NCBI RefSeq assembly: GCF_018070565.1
Contig: NZ_JAGPXL010000017.1
Location: 1 to 64,000, forward strand
DNA: 64,000 nt
Origin: Streptomyces sp. B93
GTDB taxonomy: Bacteria > Actinomycetota > Actinomycetes > Streptomycetales > Streptomycetaceae
Reading direction: 5' to 3'
The number at the start of each line of letters is the position of its first letter. The first letter of the stretch is position 1. Shown piece by piece: positions 25,165 to 34,427 of the stretch. The notes beneath the pieces are model-generated. The model had not been told where the DNA came from. It did not search any database and saw only the letters and a program-made list of their open reading frames with translations. The translations under genes and the position numbers were made by a program.

Positions 25165-26745
25165 GTGAACAAGCGCAACCAGTGGCCCGTACTGCCGATC
25201 GTGGTGGGCCTCGCCTCAGGCCTGCTGACCGGATGCGGCACCCAGACCGGCGGCTCCGGTCAGGGCGGCAGCCACGTGGTCATGGGAATGTCCGACGACG
25301 TCCTGGCCACCGACCCGGCGTCCGGCTACGACCCGGGCTCCTGGCTGCTTTTCAACAACGTCTTCCAGTCCCTGCTGAGCTTCCCCAACGGCGGCACCGA
25401 CCCGCAGCCCGAGGCCGCCGAGGACTGCGCCTTCGAGGACACGCGGACCACCGTCTACCAGTGCACCCTCAAGGACGGCCTGAAGTTCAGCAACGGTGAC
25501 CGGCTCACCTCCGAGGACGTCAAGTTCTCCTTCGACCGCATGCTGAGGATCGACGACGCCGACGGGCCCGCGGTCATGTTCCCCATGCTCGAGGAGATCG
25601 AGACCCCCGACGACAGGACGGTCGTCTTCAAGCTCAACGCCCCCGACGCCACCTTCCCCAGCAAGATCGCCTCGGGCGCGGGCTCCATCGTCAACCACCG
25701 CGAGTACGACGCCGACGGACTGCGCACCGACGCCGAGGCCAGCGGCTCCGGCCCCTACAAGCTGGACTCCTTCAGCGACGACGAGGCCGTGTTCTCCGTC
25801 AACGAGAACTACCGGGGCACCGCCGAGGTCCAGAACGAGGGCATCACCCTCAAGTTCTTCCACGGCGACCAGGGCGCCCTGAAGACGGCCCTCCAGAACG
25901 GCGACATCGACATCGCCTACCGAGGCCTCACCGCCGGCGACATCGCCGACCTGGAACAGTCCTCCGACGGCAGCGGCATCGAGGTCGTCGAAGGCAGCAG
26001 CGCCGAAGTCCAGCACCTCGTCTTCAACATGGACGACCCGGTCGCCGGAAAGCTCGGCGTCCGCCAGGCCATCGCCCACCTCCTTGACCGCGAGGCCCTC
26101 GTCCAGGACGTCTACCAGGGCACGGCCACCCCGCTCTACTCGATCATCCCGGCCGGCATCCTCGGCCACAACACCGCCTTCTTCGACACCTACGGCGCCC
26201 ACCCCTCCAAATCCAAGGCCGCCGCCGCACTCGCCGCCGAAGGCATCACCGACAAGGTGAAGCTCACCCTCTGGTCCACGCCCAGCCGCTACGGCCCCGC
26301 CACCGACCAGGAGCTCAAGGCCATCGCCGGTCAGCTCAACGCCAGCGGCCTGTTCGCCGCCGACGTCAAGTCCGTCGCCTTCGACCAGTACGAGAAGGAC
26401 ATCGAGGCCGGGAAGTACGGCGTCTACGTCAAGGGCTGGGTGCCCGACTACCCCGACGCCGACAACTTCACCTCGCCGTTCTTCGGCGAGGGCAACGTCC
26501 TGAGCAACAACTACGGCAACGACACCATCACCGGCACGCTCATCCCGAACACCGCCGCCGAGAGCGACCGCACCGCCGCCGAGCGGGACTTCGGCCGCCT
26601 CCAGAACATCGTCGCCGAGGAACTCCCCGTCCTGCCCGTCTGGCAGGCCAAGCAGTACGCCGTCGTGGGCGACGGCGTCTACGGCCTGGAGTACTGCCTC
26701 GACGCCTCGACCGTCTTCCGCTTCTGGGAGCTGCGCAAGGCCTGA
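25165..26745 (+). CDS. Second peptide-binding lipoprotein (paralogue)
   Basis: A 526-aa family 5 solute-binding lipoprotein, paralogous to the preceding gene. Lipobox LTGC with Cys24; shared blocks are LKDGLKFSNGDRLTSEDVKFSFDR, ASGSGPYKLDS, VRQAIAHLLDREALV and WVPDYPDADNFTSPF. GTG start at 25165, 80 bp after the first gene; the longer frame begins inside that gene and is not plausible. As with its neighbour, no transporter partners are encoded here. Ligand specificity is not deducible from sequence. Confidence 0.9.
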   Translation: MNKRNQWPVLPIVVGLASGLLTGCGTQTGGSGQGGSHVVMGMSDDVLATDPASGYDPGSWLLFNNVFQSLLSFPNGGTDPQPEAAEDCAFEDTRTTVYQCTLKDGLKFSNGDRLTSEDVKFSFDRMLRIDDADGPAVMFPMLEEIETPDDRTVVFKLNAPDATFPSKIASGAGSIVNHREYDADGLRTDAEASGSGPYKLDSFSDDEAVFSVNENYRGTAEVQNEGITLKFFHGDQGALKTALQNGDIDIAYRGLTAGDIADLEQSSDGSGIEVVEGSSAEVQHLVFNMDDPVAGKLGVRQAIAHLLDREALVQDVYQGTATPLYSIIPAGILGHNTAFFDTYGAHPSKSKAAAALAAEGITDKVKLTLWSTPSRYGPATDQELKAIAGQLNASGLFAADVKSVAFDQYEKDIEAGKYGVYVKGWVPDYPDADNFTSPFFGEGNVLSNNYGNDTITGTLIPNTAAESDRTAAERDFGRLQNIVAEELPVLPVWQAKQYAVVGDGVYGLEYCLDASTVFRFWELRKA

Positions 26746-26763
26746 TTCGGCCGCACCGACAGC

Positions 26764-26799
26764 GAGGGCGCCCCCCACAGGCCCGAGGGGGGCGCCCTC
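26764..26799. terminator. Bidirectional terminator
   Basis: Perfect 13-bp stem (26764-26776 with 26787-26799), 10-nt loop, then TTAG, between convergent genes ending at 26745 and 26817. Confidence 0.85.
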
Positions 26800-26816
26800 T
26801 TAGCTGTCCGAGCCGC

Positions 26817-27491
26817 CTACTGCTGTGCGCCGGGACGCACCAGCCCGCTCTCGTACGCGTACACCGCGGCCTGCACCCGGTCCCGCAGGCCCAGCTTCGT
26901 CAGCACATGGCCGACATGCGTCTTCACCGTCGTCTCACTGACGAACAGATCAGCGGCGATCTCCGCGTTCGACAACCCGCGCGCCACCAGCTTCAGCACC
27001 TCCACCTCACGCTCCGTCAGCGTGCCCAGGGTGTCCGGCACCGGCTCGTCCCCCGACGGCAGATGCGTGGCGTACTTGTCCAGCAGGCGCCGGGTGATGC
27101 TCGGCGCCAGCATCGCCTCACCCGCGGCCACCACCCGGATCGCCTGCACCAGTTCGTTGGCCGGGGCGTCCTTCAGCAGAAAGCCGCTGGCGCCCGCCTT
27201 CAGCGCCTCCACCACGTACTCGTCCAGATCGAACGTCGTCAGCACCAGCACCTTCGCCGGGCCGTCCCGACCCGGCCCGGTGATCTGCCGGGTCGCCTCC
27301 ACGCCGTCCATCCGTGGCATACGGATGTCCATCAGCACCACATCGGGCTGAAGCGCCCGCACCTGATCGAGCGCCTGAAGGCCGTCCCCGGCCTCCCCGA
27401 CGACCGCGATGTCCTGCTCCGCCTCCAGAATCATCCGGAAGCCCGTACGCAGCAGCGGCTGGTCGTCGACCAGTAGGACACGGATGGCCAC
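26817..27491 (-). CDS. NarL/LuxR-family response regulator
   Basis: A 224-aa two-component regulator. The receiver domain (1-120) has Asp9/Asp10 (LLVDDQ), phosphoacceptor Asp55 (VVLMDIRMPRMDG), TTFDLDEYV and GFLLKDAP. The C-terminal LuxR-type HTH reads LTEREVEVLKLVARGLSNAEI and VSETTVKTHVGHVLTKLG. No histidine kinase is encoded nearby, so it is an orphan in this context. The GTG start at 27491 lies only 14 bp after the stop of the RecB-like nuclease gene, so they are probably cotranscribed and the regulator may share its DNA-damage promoter. Confidence 0.9.
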   Translation of the reverse strand: MAIRVLLVDDQPLLRTGFRMILEAEQDIAVVGEAGDGLQALDQVRALQPDVVLMDIRMPRMDGVEATRQITGPGRDGPAKVLVLTTFDLDEYVVEALKAGASGFLLKDAPANELVQAIRVVAAGEAMLAPSITRRLLDKYATHLPSGDEPVPDTLGTLTEREVEVLKLVARGLSNAEIAADLFVSETTVKTHVGHVLTKLGLRDRVQAAVYAYESGLVRPGAQQ

Positions 27492-27505
27492 GTAAGTCTC
27501 CTTCG

Positions 27506-28429
<924 letters not shown>

Positions 28430-28437
28430 GACCACAG

Positions 28438-28460
28438 ACCTTACGGCCCGCCACTGACAG
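28438..28460 (-). promoter_or_regulatory. PafBC-type promoter of the RecB-like nuclease gene
   Basis: On the minus strand: CTGTCAGTG (28460-28452), 8 nt, TAAGGT (28443-28438). It matches TTGTCRGTG-N8-TAnnnT in all defined positions but the first. The predicted transcription start falls at or just before the ATG at 28429, implying a leaderless or nearly leaderless mRNA. Confidence 0.7.
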
Positions 28461-28603
28461 TGACCCGACCCCCATCGCCCCGGTGCGACAGGTGGGGAAA
28501 CTGAGGGGGTGCCGGGGCGGAACACCTCCCGGCGGACGCATACCATCGACCCGAGACCCTTCCGCCCGGCAGGCGCGGAGGACGCTTCGAACGAGGGGAC
28601 AGC

Positions 28604-30070
28604 GTGGACGTGAGCGGCGGGAGCGGGCAGCCGCGGTCCGGCAGGGACCAGTCGGCCGAGGAACACGCCGAACAAGCGACCCCGGCCCCGGCCCCTGACC
28701 AGGCACACCCCGGCCCCGAGCCCCACGACACCCCCCGGCCCCCGGCGGAGCAGCCCCCCGCCGGCGACACCGACGAGGCACACGAGCCGAAGCCGCCCGC
28801 CCCCCCCGCCCCCGAAACACCCCAGCAGCACCCCCACCGCTCCCACGCGCACGCCGAAGGGACCGCTGGAACCCCGGGCACCGCCGGGACCGGGGGCAAG
28901 GGCCCCGCACGCGGCCCCGAACCCAGGGGCGGACTGCTGATGGGACGCCCCTTCGGCGTTCCCGTCTACGTGGCACCCAGCTGGTTCCTGGTCGCCGCAC
29001 TGATCACCTGGGTCTTCGGCGGACAGCTCGACCGCGTCCTGCCCGAACTGGGCGGCGCCCGCTACCTCGTCTCCCTCTTCTTCGCCGTCGCCTTCTACGC
29101 CTCCGTCCTCGTCCACGAACTCGCCCACACCGTCGCCGCCCTCCGCTTCAAACTCCCCGTCCGGCGCATCCAGCTCCAGTTCTTCGGCGGCGTCTCCGAG
29201 ATCGAGAAGGAAGCCGAGACCCCCGGCCGCGAATTCGTCCTCGCCTTCGTCGGCCCCCTGCTCTCCCTCGTCCTCGCCGGTGTCTTCTACGCCGCCATGC
29301 AGACCGTCGAACCCGGCACCGTCCCCGGCGTCCTCCTCGCCGGACTGATGATCTCCAACCTCATCGTCGCCGCCTTCAACCTCCTGCCCGGCCTCCCCCT
29401 CGACGGCGGCCGGATGCTCCGCGCCGTCGTCTGGAAGATCACCGGCAAACCCATGAGCGGCACCATCGCCGCCGCCTGGTTCGGCCGCGCCCTCGCCGTC
29501 GCCGTCCTCATCGGCCTCCCCCTGCTCACCCAGTCCGGCGCCCTCGGCAGCGACGCCGTCGACAACGTCGGCATGGACACCGTCATGGACGCCCTCCTCG
29601 CCGCGATCCTCGCCGCGATCATCTGGACCGGCGCCGGAAACAGCCTCCGCGTCGCACGGCTGCGCGAGCACCTCCCCGAACTGCGCGCCCGCGCCCTCAC
29701 CCGCCGCGCCGTCCCCGTCCAGACCGACACCCCGCTCTCCGAGGCCCTCCGCCAGGCCAACGCCGCCGGGGCCCGCGCCCTCGTCGTCGTCGACGGCGAC
29801 GGCAACCCCGTCTCCCTGGTCCGCGAGGCCGCCATCGTCGGCGTGCCCGAGCACCGCCGCCCCTGGGTCGCCGTCAGCGGCCTCGCCCAGGACCTCACCG
29901 ACGGCATGCGCGTCTCCGCCGAGCTGGCCGGCGAGGAACTCCTGGAGGTGCTGCGTGCCACCCCCGCCACCGAGTACCTCGTCGTCGAGGACACCGGCGA
30001 GATCTACGGCGTCCTGTCCGCCGCCGACGTCGAACGCGCCTTCGTCAAGGCCATGGCCCGCCCCTCCTGA
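28604..30070 (+). CDS. Site-2 protease (M50) with CBS domains
   Basis: Intramembrane zinc metalloprotease, 488 aa, resembling the CBS-containing Rip3/SpoIVFB-type group. Residues 1-108 are a Pro/His/Glu-rich disordered extension. Membrane segments begin near 124. The zinc site is HELAH (171-175), and the third ligand Asp267 lies in LLPGLPLDGGR. The C-terminal 140 residues form a CBS pair (DTPLSEALRQANAAGARALV, TEYLVVEDTGEIYGVLSAADV) likely to sense a nucleotide. Substrates probably include an anti-sigma factor or membrane regulator. GTG start at 28604, divergent from the RecB-like gene. trmI follows after 46 bp. Confidence 0.9.
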   Translation: MDVSGGSGQPRSGRDQSAEEHAEQATPAPAPDQAHPGPEPHDTPRPPAEQPPAGDTDEAHEPKPPAPPAPETPQQHPHRSHAHAEGTAGTPGTAGTGGKGPARGPEPRGGLLMGRPFGVPVYVAPSWFLVAALITWVFGGQLDRVLPELGGARYLVSLFFAVAFYASVLVHELAHTVAALRFKLPVRRIQLQFFGGVSEIEKEAETPGREFVLAFVGPLLSLVLAGVFYAAMQTVEPGTVPGVLLAGLMISNLIVAAFNLLPGLPLDGGRMLRAVVWKITGKPMSGTIAAAWFGRALAVAVLIGLPLLTQSGALGSDAVDNVGMDTVMDALLAAILAAIIWTGAGNSLRVARLREHLPELRARALTRRAVPVQTDTPLSEALRQANAAGARALVVVDGDGNPVSLVREAAIVGVPEHRRPWVAVSGLAQDLTDGMRVSAELAGEELLEVLRATPATEYLVVEDTGEIYGVLSAADVERAFVKAMARPS

Positions 30071-30116
30071 CACCCGTGTGGTCGGCGGCCCCCGTCACGC
30101 CCGGTAGGCTGGTCAC

Positions 30117-31019
30117 ATGTCCGAACCGACCGGTGCCGCCCGCCGTCGCGGGCCCTTCAAGGTCGGGGACCAGGTACAGCTGACCGACCCCAAGGGCCGC
30201 CACTACACGTTCACGCTCGAGGCCGGGAAGAACTTCCACACCCACAAGGGTTCCTTCCCGCACGACGAGCTGATCGGCGCACCCGAGGGCAGCGTTGTCC
30301 GCACCACCGGGAACGTCGCCTACCTCGCGCTGCGCCCCCTGCTCCCCGACTACGTCCTGTCCATGCCCCGCGGGGCGGCCGTCGTCTACCCCAAGGACGC
30401 GGGGCAGATCCTCGCCTTCGCCGACATCTTCCCCGGCGCCCGCGTCGTGGAGGCCGGGGTCGGCTCCGGCTCGCTCAGCAGCTTCCTGCTGCGCGCCATC
30501 GGCGACCAGGGCATGCTGCACAGCTACGAGCGCCGCGCGGACTTCGCCGAGATCGCCCAGGCCAACGTCGAGCGCTACTTCGGCGGCCCCCACCCCGCCT
30601 GGCAGCTCACCGTCGGGGACCTCCAGGACAACCTCTCCGACACCGACGTCGACCGTGTCATCCTCGACATGCTCGCCCCCTGGGAATGCCTGGAGGCCGT
30701 CTCCAAGGCGCTCGTCCCCGGCGGCATCCTGTGCTGTTACGTCGCCACCACCACCCAGCTCGCCCGGACCGTGGAGTCCATCCGCGAGATCGGCGGCTTC
30801 AACGAGCCGACGGCCTGGGAGACGATGATCCGCAACTGGCACATCGAGGGCCTCGCCGTCCGCCCCGACCACCGCATGATCGGCCACACCGGCTTCCTGC
30901 TCACCGCCCGTCGCCTCGCCGACGGGGTCGAACCGCCCATGCGCCGCCGCCGCCCCGCCAAGGGCGCCTACGGCGAGGACTACACCGGCCCCAACGCCGA
31001 CGGAGGCATGGGACGCTGA
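30117..31019 (+). CDS. trmI: tRNA (adenine-58-N1)-methyltransferase
   Basis: S-adenosylmethionine-dependent enzyme making m1A58 in the T-loop of tRNA. 300 aa, close to the tetrameric M. tuberculosis Rv2118c. An N-terminal beta domain (FKVGDQVQLTDPKGRHYTF) precedes the Rossmann fold with RVVEAGVGSGSLSSFLLRA (SAM motif I) and LDMLAPWECLEAV (motif IV). It lies between the protease gene and a 21-bp terminator. Linkage of trmI with a RecB-like nuclease and the proteasome ATPase is conserved in Actinobacteria. Confidence 0.94.
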   Translation: MSEPTGAARRRGPFKVGDQVQLTDPKGRHYTFTLEAGKNFHTHKGSFPHDELIGAPEGSVVRTTGNVAYLALRPLLPDYVLSMPRGAAVVYPKDAGQILAFADIFPGARVVEAGVGSGSLSSFLLRAIGDQGMLHSYERRADFAEIAQANVERYFGGPHPAWQLTVGDLQDNLSDTDVDRVILDMLAPWECLEAVSKALVPGGILCCYVATTTQLARTVESIREIGGFNEPTAWETMIRNWHIEGLAVRPDHRMIGHTGFLLTARRLADGVEPPMRRRRPAKGAYGEDYTGPNADGGMGR

Positions 31020-31045
31020 GGCGGCCCCCTGCCGCGTACAACGTC

Positions 31046-31099
31046 ACGGCGCCGTGCCCGAGTTCCCCGGCATCGAACGGAACTCGGGCACGGCGCCGT
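31046..31099. terminator. Very long hairpin terminator after trmI
   Basis: Perfect 21-bp inverted repeat (31046-31066 with 31079-31099) and a 12-nt loop. It is among the strongest stems in the window. Confidence 0.85.
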
Positions 31100-31240
31100 C
31101 GTGTTGACCGGCCATGATCCGGCACCGCCCGGCAGCGGCCAAACCACTGCGGGTGCCCACCCCGCCGTTCCCCTGAACTGTGACGTGTGGCACGATGCAG
31201 GCCACCCCCACCGGCACAGCCCTCACAGGAGACACTCCTC

Positions 31241-31819
31241 GTGCAGCACCCCGCCGTTCCGGAACTGGCACACACGCACACCCGCCCCATCCACTGGGTC
31301 GCCACCGCCACGGCGGTCGCCGGTGTCGTAGCCCTGTCCTCCGTGCTCCAGCCCGGCCCGGCCACGGCCGCCCAGCCCCCCGGCACCGGGACCAAGCCCG
31401 CCCCCGCAGCCGCCCCGCCGCCCGCCACCGACGGCGTCGACTTCCCCCTCGACTGCGGACCCGTGAAGACCGTCGTCGAGAACAAGGCCTCCGGAGACCT
31501 CGACGGCGACGGCCGGCCCGAGACCGTCGCCGTGGTCCACTGCGACGCGGGCATGAGCACCCCGCCCGACGGCATATACGTCCTCACCCGCGCCGCCGAC
31601 AGCGCCGAACCCCGCCTCGTCGCCACCCTCGTCGACCCCAAGGACCGTGTCACCGTCAGTGACTTCACCGTGCGTGACGGAGCCGTCCTCGCGACCCTGC
31701 ACGGCTACTCCACCGCCGACGTACCCACCTGCTGTCCCGACGTGACCGAGGACGCTAAGTGGCAGTGGCGCGACGGCGCGTTCGTCCGCTCGACACCCGC
31801 CGGAGCCCGCAGCGTGTGA
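31241..31819 (+). CDS. Secreted protein with FG-GAP-like calcium-binding segment
   Basis: A 192-aa exported protein of unknown function. An N-terminal cytoplasmic stub (about 22 aa) precedes a hydrophobic segment (VATATAVAGVVALSSVL) and an Ala/Pro-rich linker. The folded part has GDLDGDGRPETVAVVHC, an FG-GAP/EF-like Dx[DN]xDG motif that often binds calcium, and four Cys residues (DCGP, VHC, TCC) that may form disulphides. GTG at 31241 is preferred to the frame start at 31187, because AGGAGA lies just upstream. No recognised partner genes. Confidence 0.72.
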   Translation: MQHPAVPELAHTHTRPIHWVATATAVAGVVALSSVLQPGPATAAQPPGTGTKPAPAAAPPPATDGVDFPLDCGPVKTVVENKASGDLDGDGRPETVAVVHCDAGMSTPPDGIYVLTRAADSAEPRLVATLVDPKDRVTVSDFTVRDGAVLATLHGYSTADVPTCCPDVTEDAKWQWRDGAFVRSTPAGARSV

Positions 31820-31877
31820 CGCACGCAACCCTACGATGTGAGAAATCAGACAGGAGTTACGGACCGTAGAGATCCGG

Positions 31878-32183
31878 TCACTCTGCGTCCGGGCCGTAGA
31901 CCTCGACGCTGTCCGAAACGCGACGTACGTGAATGCACTCGCCCGGACACTCCCGCGCCGAGTCCACCACATCCGTGAGCAACGGCAGCGGCACCGGGGC
32001 GGTGGCGCCCTTGTCCTGCAACAACTCCTCGTCCGTGCCCTTCACATAGGCCAGACCGTCGATGTCCAGCTCGAAGACCTCGGGCGCGTACTGGACGCAG
32101 ATGCCGTCACCGGTACAGAGATCCTGGTCGATCCAGACCTCCAGAGCCGCGCCACCGACCTCGGCCTCCTGCTGCACAGTCAT
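31878..32183 (-). CDS. Small ferredoxin
   Basis: A 101-aa soluble electron carrier. The cluster-binding motif is CTGDGICVQYAPEVF, with a distant CPGECI. The second Cys of the classical CxxCxxC is Asp, the pattern of 3Fe-4S or convertible 4Fe-4S ferredoxins, here as in many ferredoxins that serve actinomycete P450s. An insertion of about 35 residues separates the two parts of the site. It stands alone, divergent from the proteasome operon, so its redox partner cannot be named from context. ATG at 32183 with AGGAGCGA upstream. Confidence 0.87.
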   Translation of the reverse strand: MTVQQEAEVGGAALEVWIDQDLCTGDGICVQYAPEVFELDIDGLAYVKGTDEELLQDKGATAPVPLPLLTDVVDSARECPGECIHVRRVSDSVEVYGPDAE

Positions 32184-32361
32184 TCGCTCCTACCGTTTCT
32201 GCGCCGACCTGGCGGGAATCCGGCCAGCTCTGACGGGTGTTGAACGCTTCGACCCTACCTCCGGCAGCTTTCCAATCACGTTCGGTGGGTATTCCCCTGG
32301 CGTGAGGGAGAGCGCAAGGGTGAAGATCGGACACACCCCGACAGTCTTTGTGATCTAGGGG

Positions 32362-32389
32362 TTTCAATCGACACCCACCCAGGTAGGGT
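32362..32389 (+). promoter_or_regulatory. Candidate promoter of arc
   Basis: TTTCAA (32362-32367), 16 bp, TAGGGT (32384-32389), about 40 nt before the arc GTG. A weak -35 with a good Streptomyces -10; it does not match the PafBC pattern. Confidence 0.35.
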
Positions 32390-32427
32390 CTGGAAGCGTC
32401 CAGCTCCCCTTGGAGGAGGTGAGGACC

Positions 32428-34194
32428 GTGGCAGCCCACGACGACGACATGAACCGCGGCATCCGCCCGGGACGAGGGTCCGAAGACCCTGCCGGGCAGA
32501 TCGCCTACCTTGAGCAGGAGATCGCCGTCCTGCGACGCAAGCTCGCCGACTCTCCGCGGCACACGAGGATTCTCGAAGAGCGGATCGTCGAGCTTCAGAC
32601 GAATCTGGCCGGCGTGTCCGCCCAGAACGAGCGACTCGCCAACACGCTCCGTGAGGCCCGCGACCAGATCGTGGCCCTCAAGGAAGAGGTCGACCGGCTC
32701 GCCCAGCCGCCCGCCGGCTTCGGCGTCTTCCTCACGGCGAACGAGGACGGCACGGCCGACATCTTCACCGGAGGCCGCAAACTCCGGGTGAACGTCAGCC
32801 CGAGCGTCGACCTCGAAGCGCTGCGGCGCGGCCAGGAGGTCATGCTCAACGAAGCGCTCAACGTGGTCGAGGCCATGGAGTTCGAGCGCGTCGGGGACAT
32901 CGTCACCCTCAAGGAGATCCTCGAGGACGGCGAGCGGGCCCTGGTGCTCGGGCACACCGACGAGGAACGGGTGGTACGGCTCGCCGAGCCGCTGCTGGAC
33001 GTCACCATCCGCCCCGGCGACGCCCTGCTGCTCGAACCCCGTTCCGGCTACGTCTACGAGGTCGTCCCCAAGAGCGAGGTCGAGGAACTCGTCCTCGAAG
33101 AGGTCCCCGACATCGGCTACGAGCAGATCGGCGGCCTCGGCAACCAGATCGAGGCCATCAGGGACGCCGTGGAGCTTCCCTACCTCTACCCCGACCTGTT
33201 CCGCGAGCACGAACTGCGCCCGCCCAAGGGCGTGCTGCTCTACGGGCCCCCCGGATGCGGCAAGACGCTCATCGCCAAGGCCGTCGCCAACTCGCTGGCC
33301 AAGAAGGTCGCCGAGGTCACCGGCCAGGCCGCCGGCAAGAGCTTCTTCCTGAACATCAAGGGCCCCGAGCTGCTCAACAAGTACGTCGGCGAGACCGAGC
33401 GGCAGATCCGCCTCGTTTTCCAGCGGGCCCGGGAGAAGGCCAGCGAGGGCACCCCCGTCATCGTCTTCTTCGACGAGATGGAGTCCCTCTTCCGCACCCG
33501 CGGCTCCGGTGTCAGCTCCGACGTCGAGAACACCATCGTCCCGCAGCTCCTCGCCGAGATCGACGGTGTCGAAGGCCTCCAGAACGTGGTCGTCATCGGC
33601 GCCTCCAACCGCGAGGACATGATCGACCCGGCCATCCTGCGCCCCGGCCGGCTCGATGTGAAGATCAAGATCGAGCGCCCCGACGCCGAGGCCGCCAAGG
33701 ACATCTTCGGCAAGTACCTGACCGAACGCCTCCCCCTCCACGGGGACGACCTCGGCGAGCACGGCGGCGATAAGGCCATGACCGTCCAGAGCATGATCCA
33801 GACGGCAGTGGAACACATGTACGCCGAATCGGAGGAGAACCGCTTCCTCGAGGTGACCTACGCCAATGGTGACAAGGAAGTCCTCTACTTCAAGGACTTC
33901 AACTCCGGCGCCATGATCGAGAACATCGTCGGCCGCGCCAAGAAAATGGCGATCAAGGACTTCCTCGAAAAGAATCAGAAGGGTCTGCGCGTCTCCCACC
34001 TCCTCCAGGCATGTGTGGACGAGTTCAAGGAGAACGAGGACCTGCCCAACACCACCAACCCGGACGACTGGGCCCGCATCTCCGGAAAGAAGGGCGAGCG
34101 CATCGTCTACATCCGCACCCTGATCACCGGAAAGCAGGGCGCGGACACCGGACGCTCCATCGACACGGTGGCGAACACCGGACAGTACCTGTAA
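32428..34194 (+). CDS. arc: Proteasome-associated ATPase (Mpa/ARC)
   Basis: Hexameric AAA+ unfoldase that binds Pup and feeds pupylated proteins into the 20S proteasome. 588 aa. An N-terminal coiled coil (about 25-80, AYLEQEIAVLRRKLAD) binds Pup; an OB-domain pair and AAA module follow, with Walker A GPPGCGKT (273-280) and Walker B VIVFFDEMES. The C-terminus ends GQYL, the penultimate-Tyr signal that docks into the proteasome alpha ring. I chose GTG at 32428 after GGAGGAGGTGAGG; the TTG at 32410 lies inside that RBS. A hairpin downstream separates it from dop. Confidence 0.96.
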   Translation: MAAHDDDMNRGIRPGRGSEDPAGQIAYLEQEIAVLRRKLADSPRHTRILEERIVELQTNLAGVSAQNERLANTLREARDQIVALKEEVDRLAQPPAGFGVFLTANEDGTADIFTGGRKLRVNVSPSVDLEALRRGQEVMLNEALNVVEAMEFERVGDIVTLKEILEDGERALVLGHTDEERVVRLAEPLLDVTIRPGDALLLEPRSGYVYEVVPKSEVEELVLEEVPDIGYEQIGGLGNQIEAIRDAVELPYLYPDLFREHELRPPKGVLLYGPPGCGKTLIAKAVANSLAKKVAEVTGQAAGKSFFLNIKGPELLNKYVGETERQIRLVFQRAREKASEGTPVIVFFDEMESLFRTRGSGVSSDVENTIVPQLLAEIDGVEGLQNVVVIGASNREDMIDPAILRPGRLDVKIKIERPDAEAAKDIFGKYLTERLPLHGDDLGEHGGDKAMTVQSMIQTAVEHMYAESEENRFLEVTYANGDKEVLYFKDFNSGAMIENIVGRAKKMAIKDFLEKNQKGLRVSHLLQACVDEFKENEDLPNTTNPDDWARISGKKGERIVYIRTLITGKQGADTGRSIDTVANTGQYL

Positions 34195-34203
34195 AAGCCA
34201 GGG

Positions 34204-34238
34204 CGGCTGCGGGTCCCCTATCCGGGTACCCGCAGCCG
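34204..34238 (+). terminator. Terminator after arc
   Basis: Perfect 11-bp stem (34204-34214 with 34228-34238), 13-nt loop, followed closely by TTTT, so a classical intrinsic terminator. dop probably has its own promoter in 34239-34427. Confidence 0.75.
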
Positions 34239-34427
34239 ACTGCTTTTCCGGGCAGGCTGGAGCAAGGCAATGACGCAAATGATCTCCCCACCGGCGCAGA
34301 GGCGTTCTAGGCTCTTCCGTACCGCCGAGTCGCGCAGTGCGGGGACGGGCACCGCACACGCAACCGAGCGCCAGCGGTACTGGAGTGACGCCCGCGACCG
34401 AGGGCGCCGCCGGGCAAGGAGGGCCGC

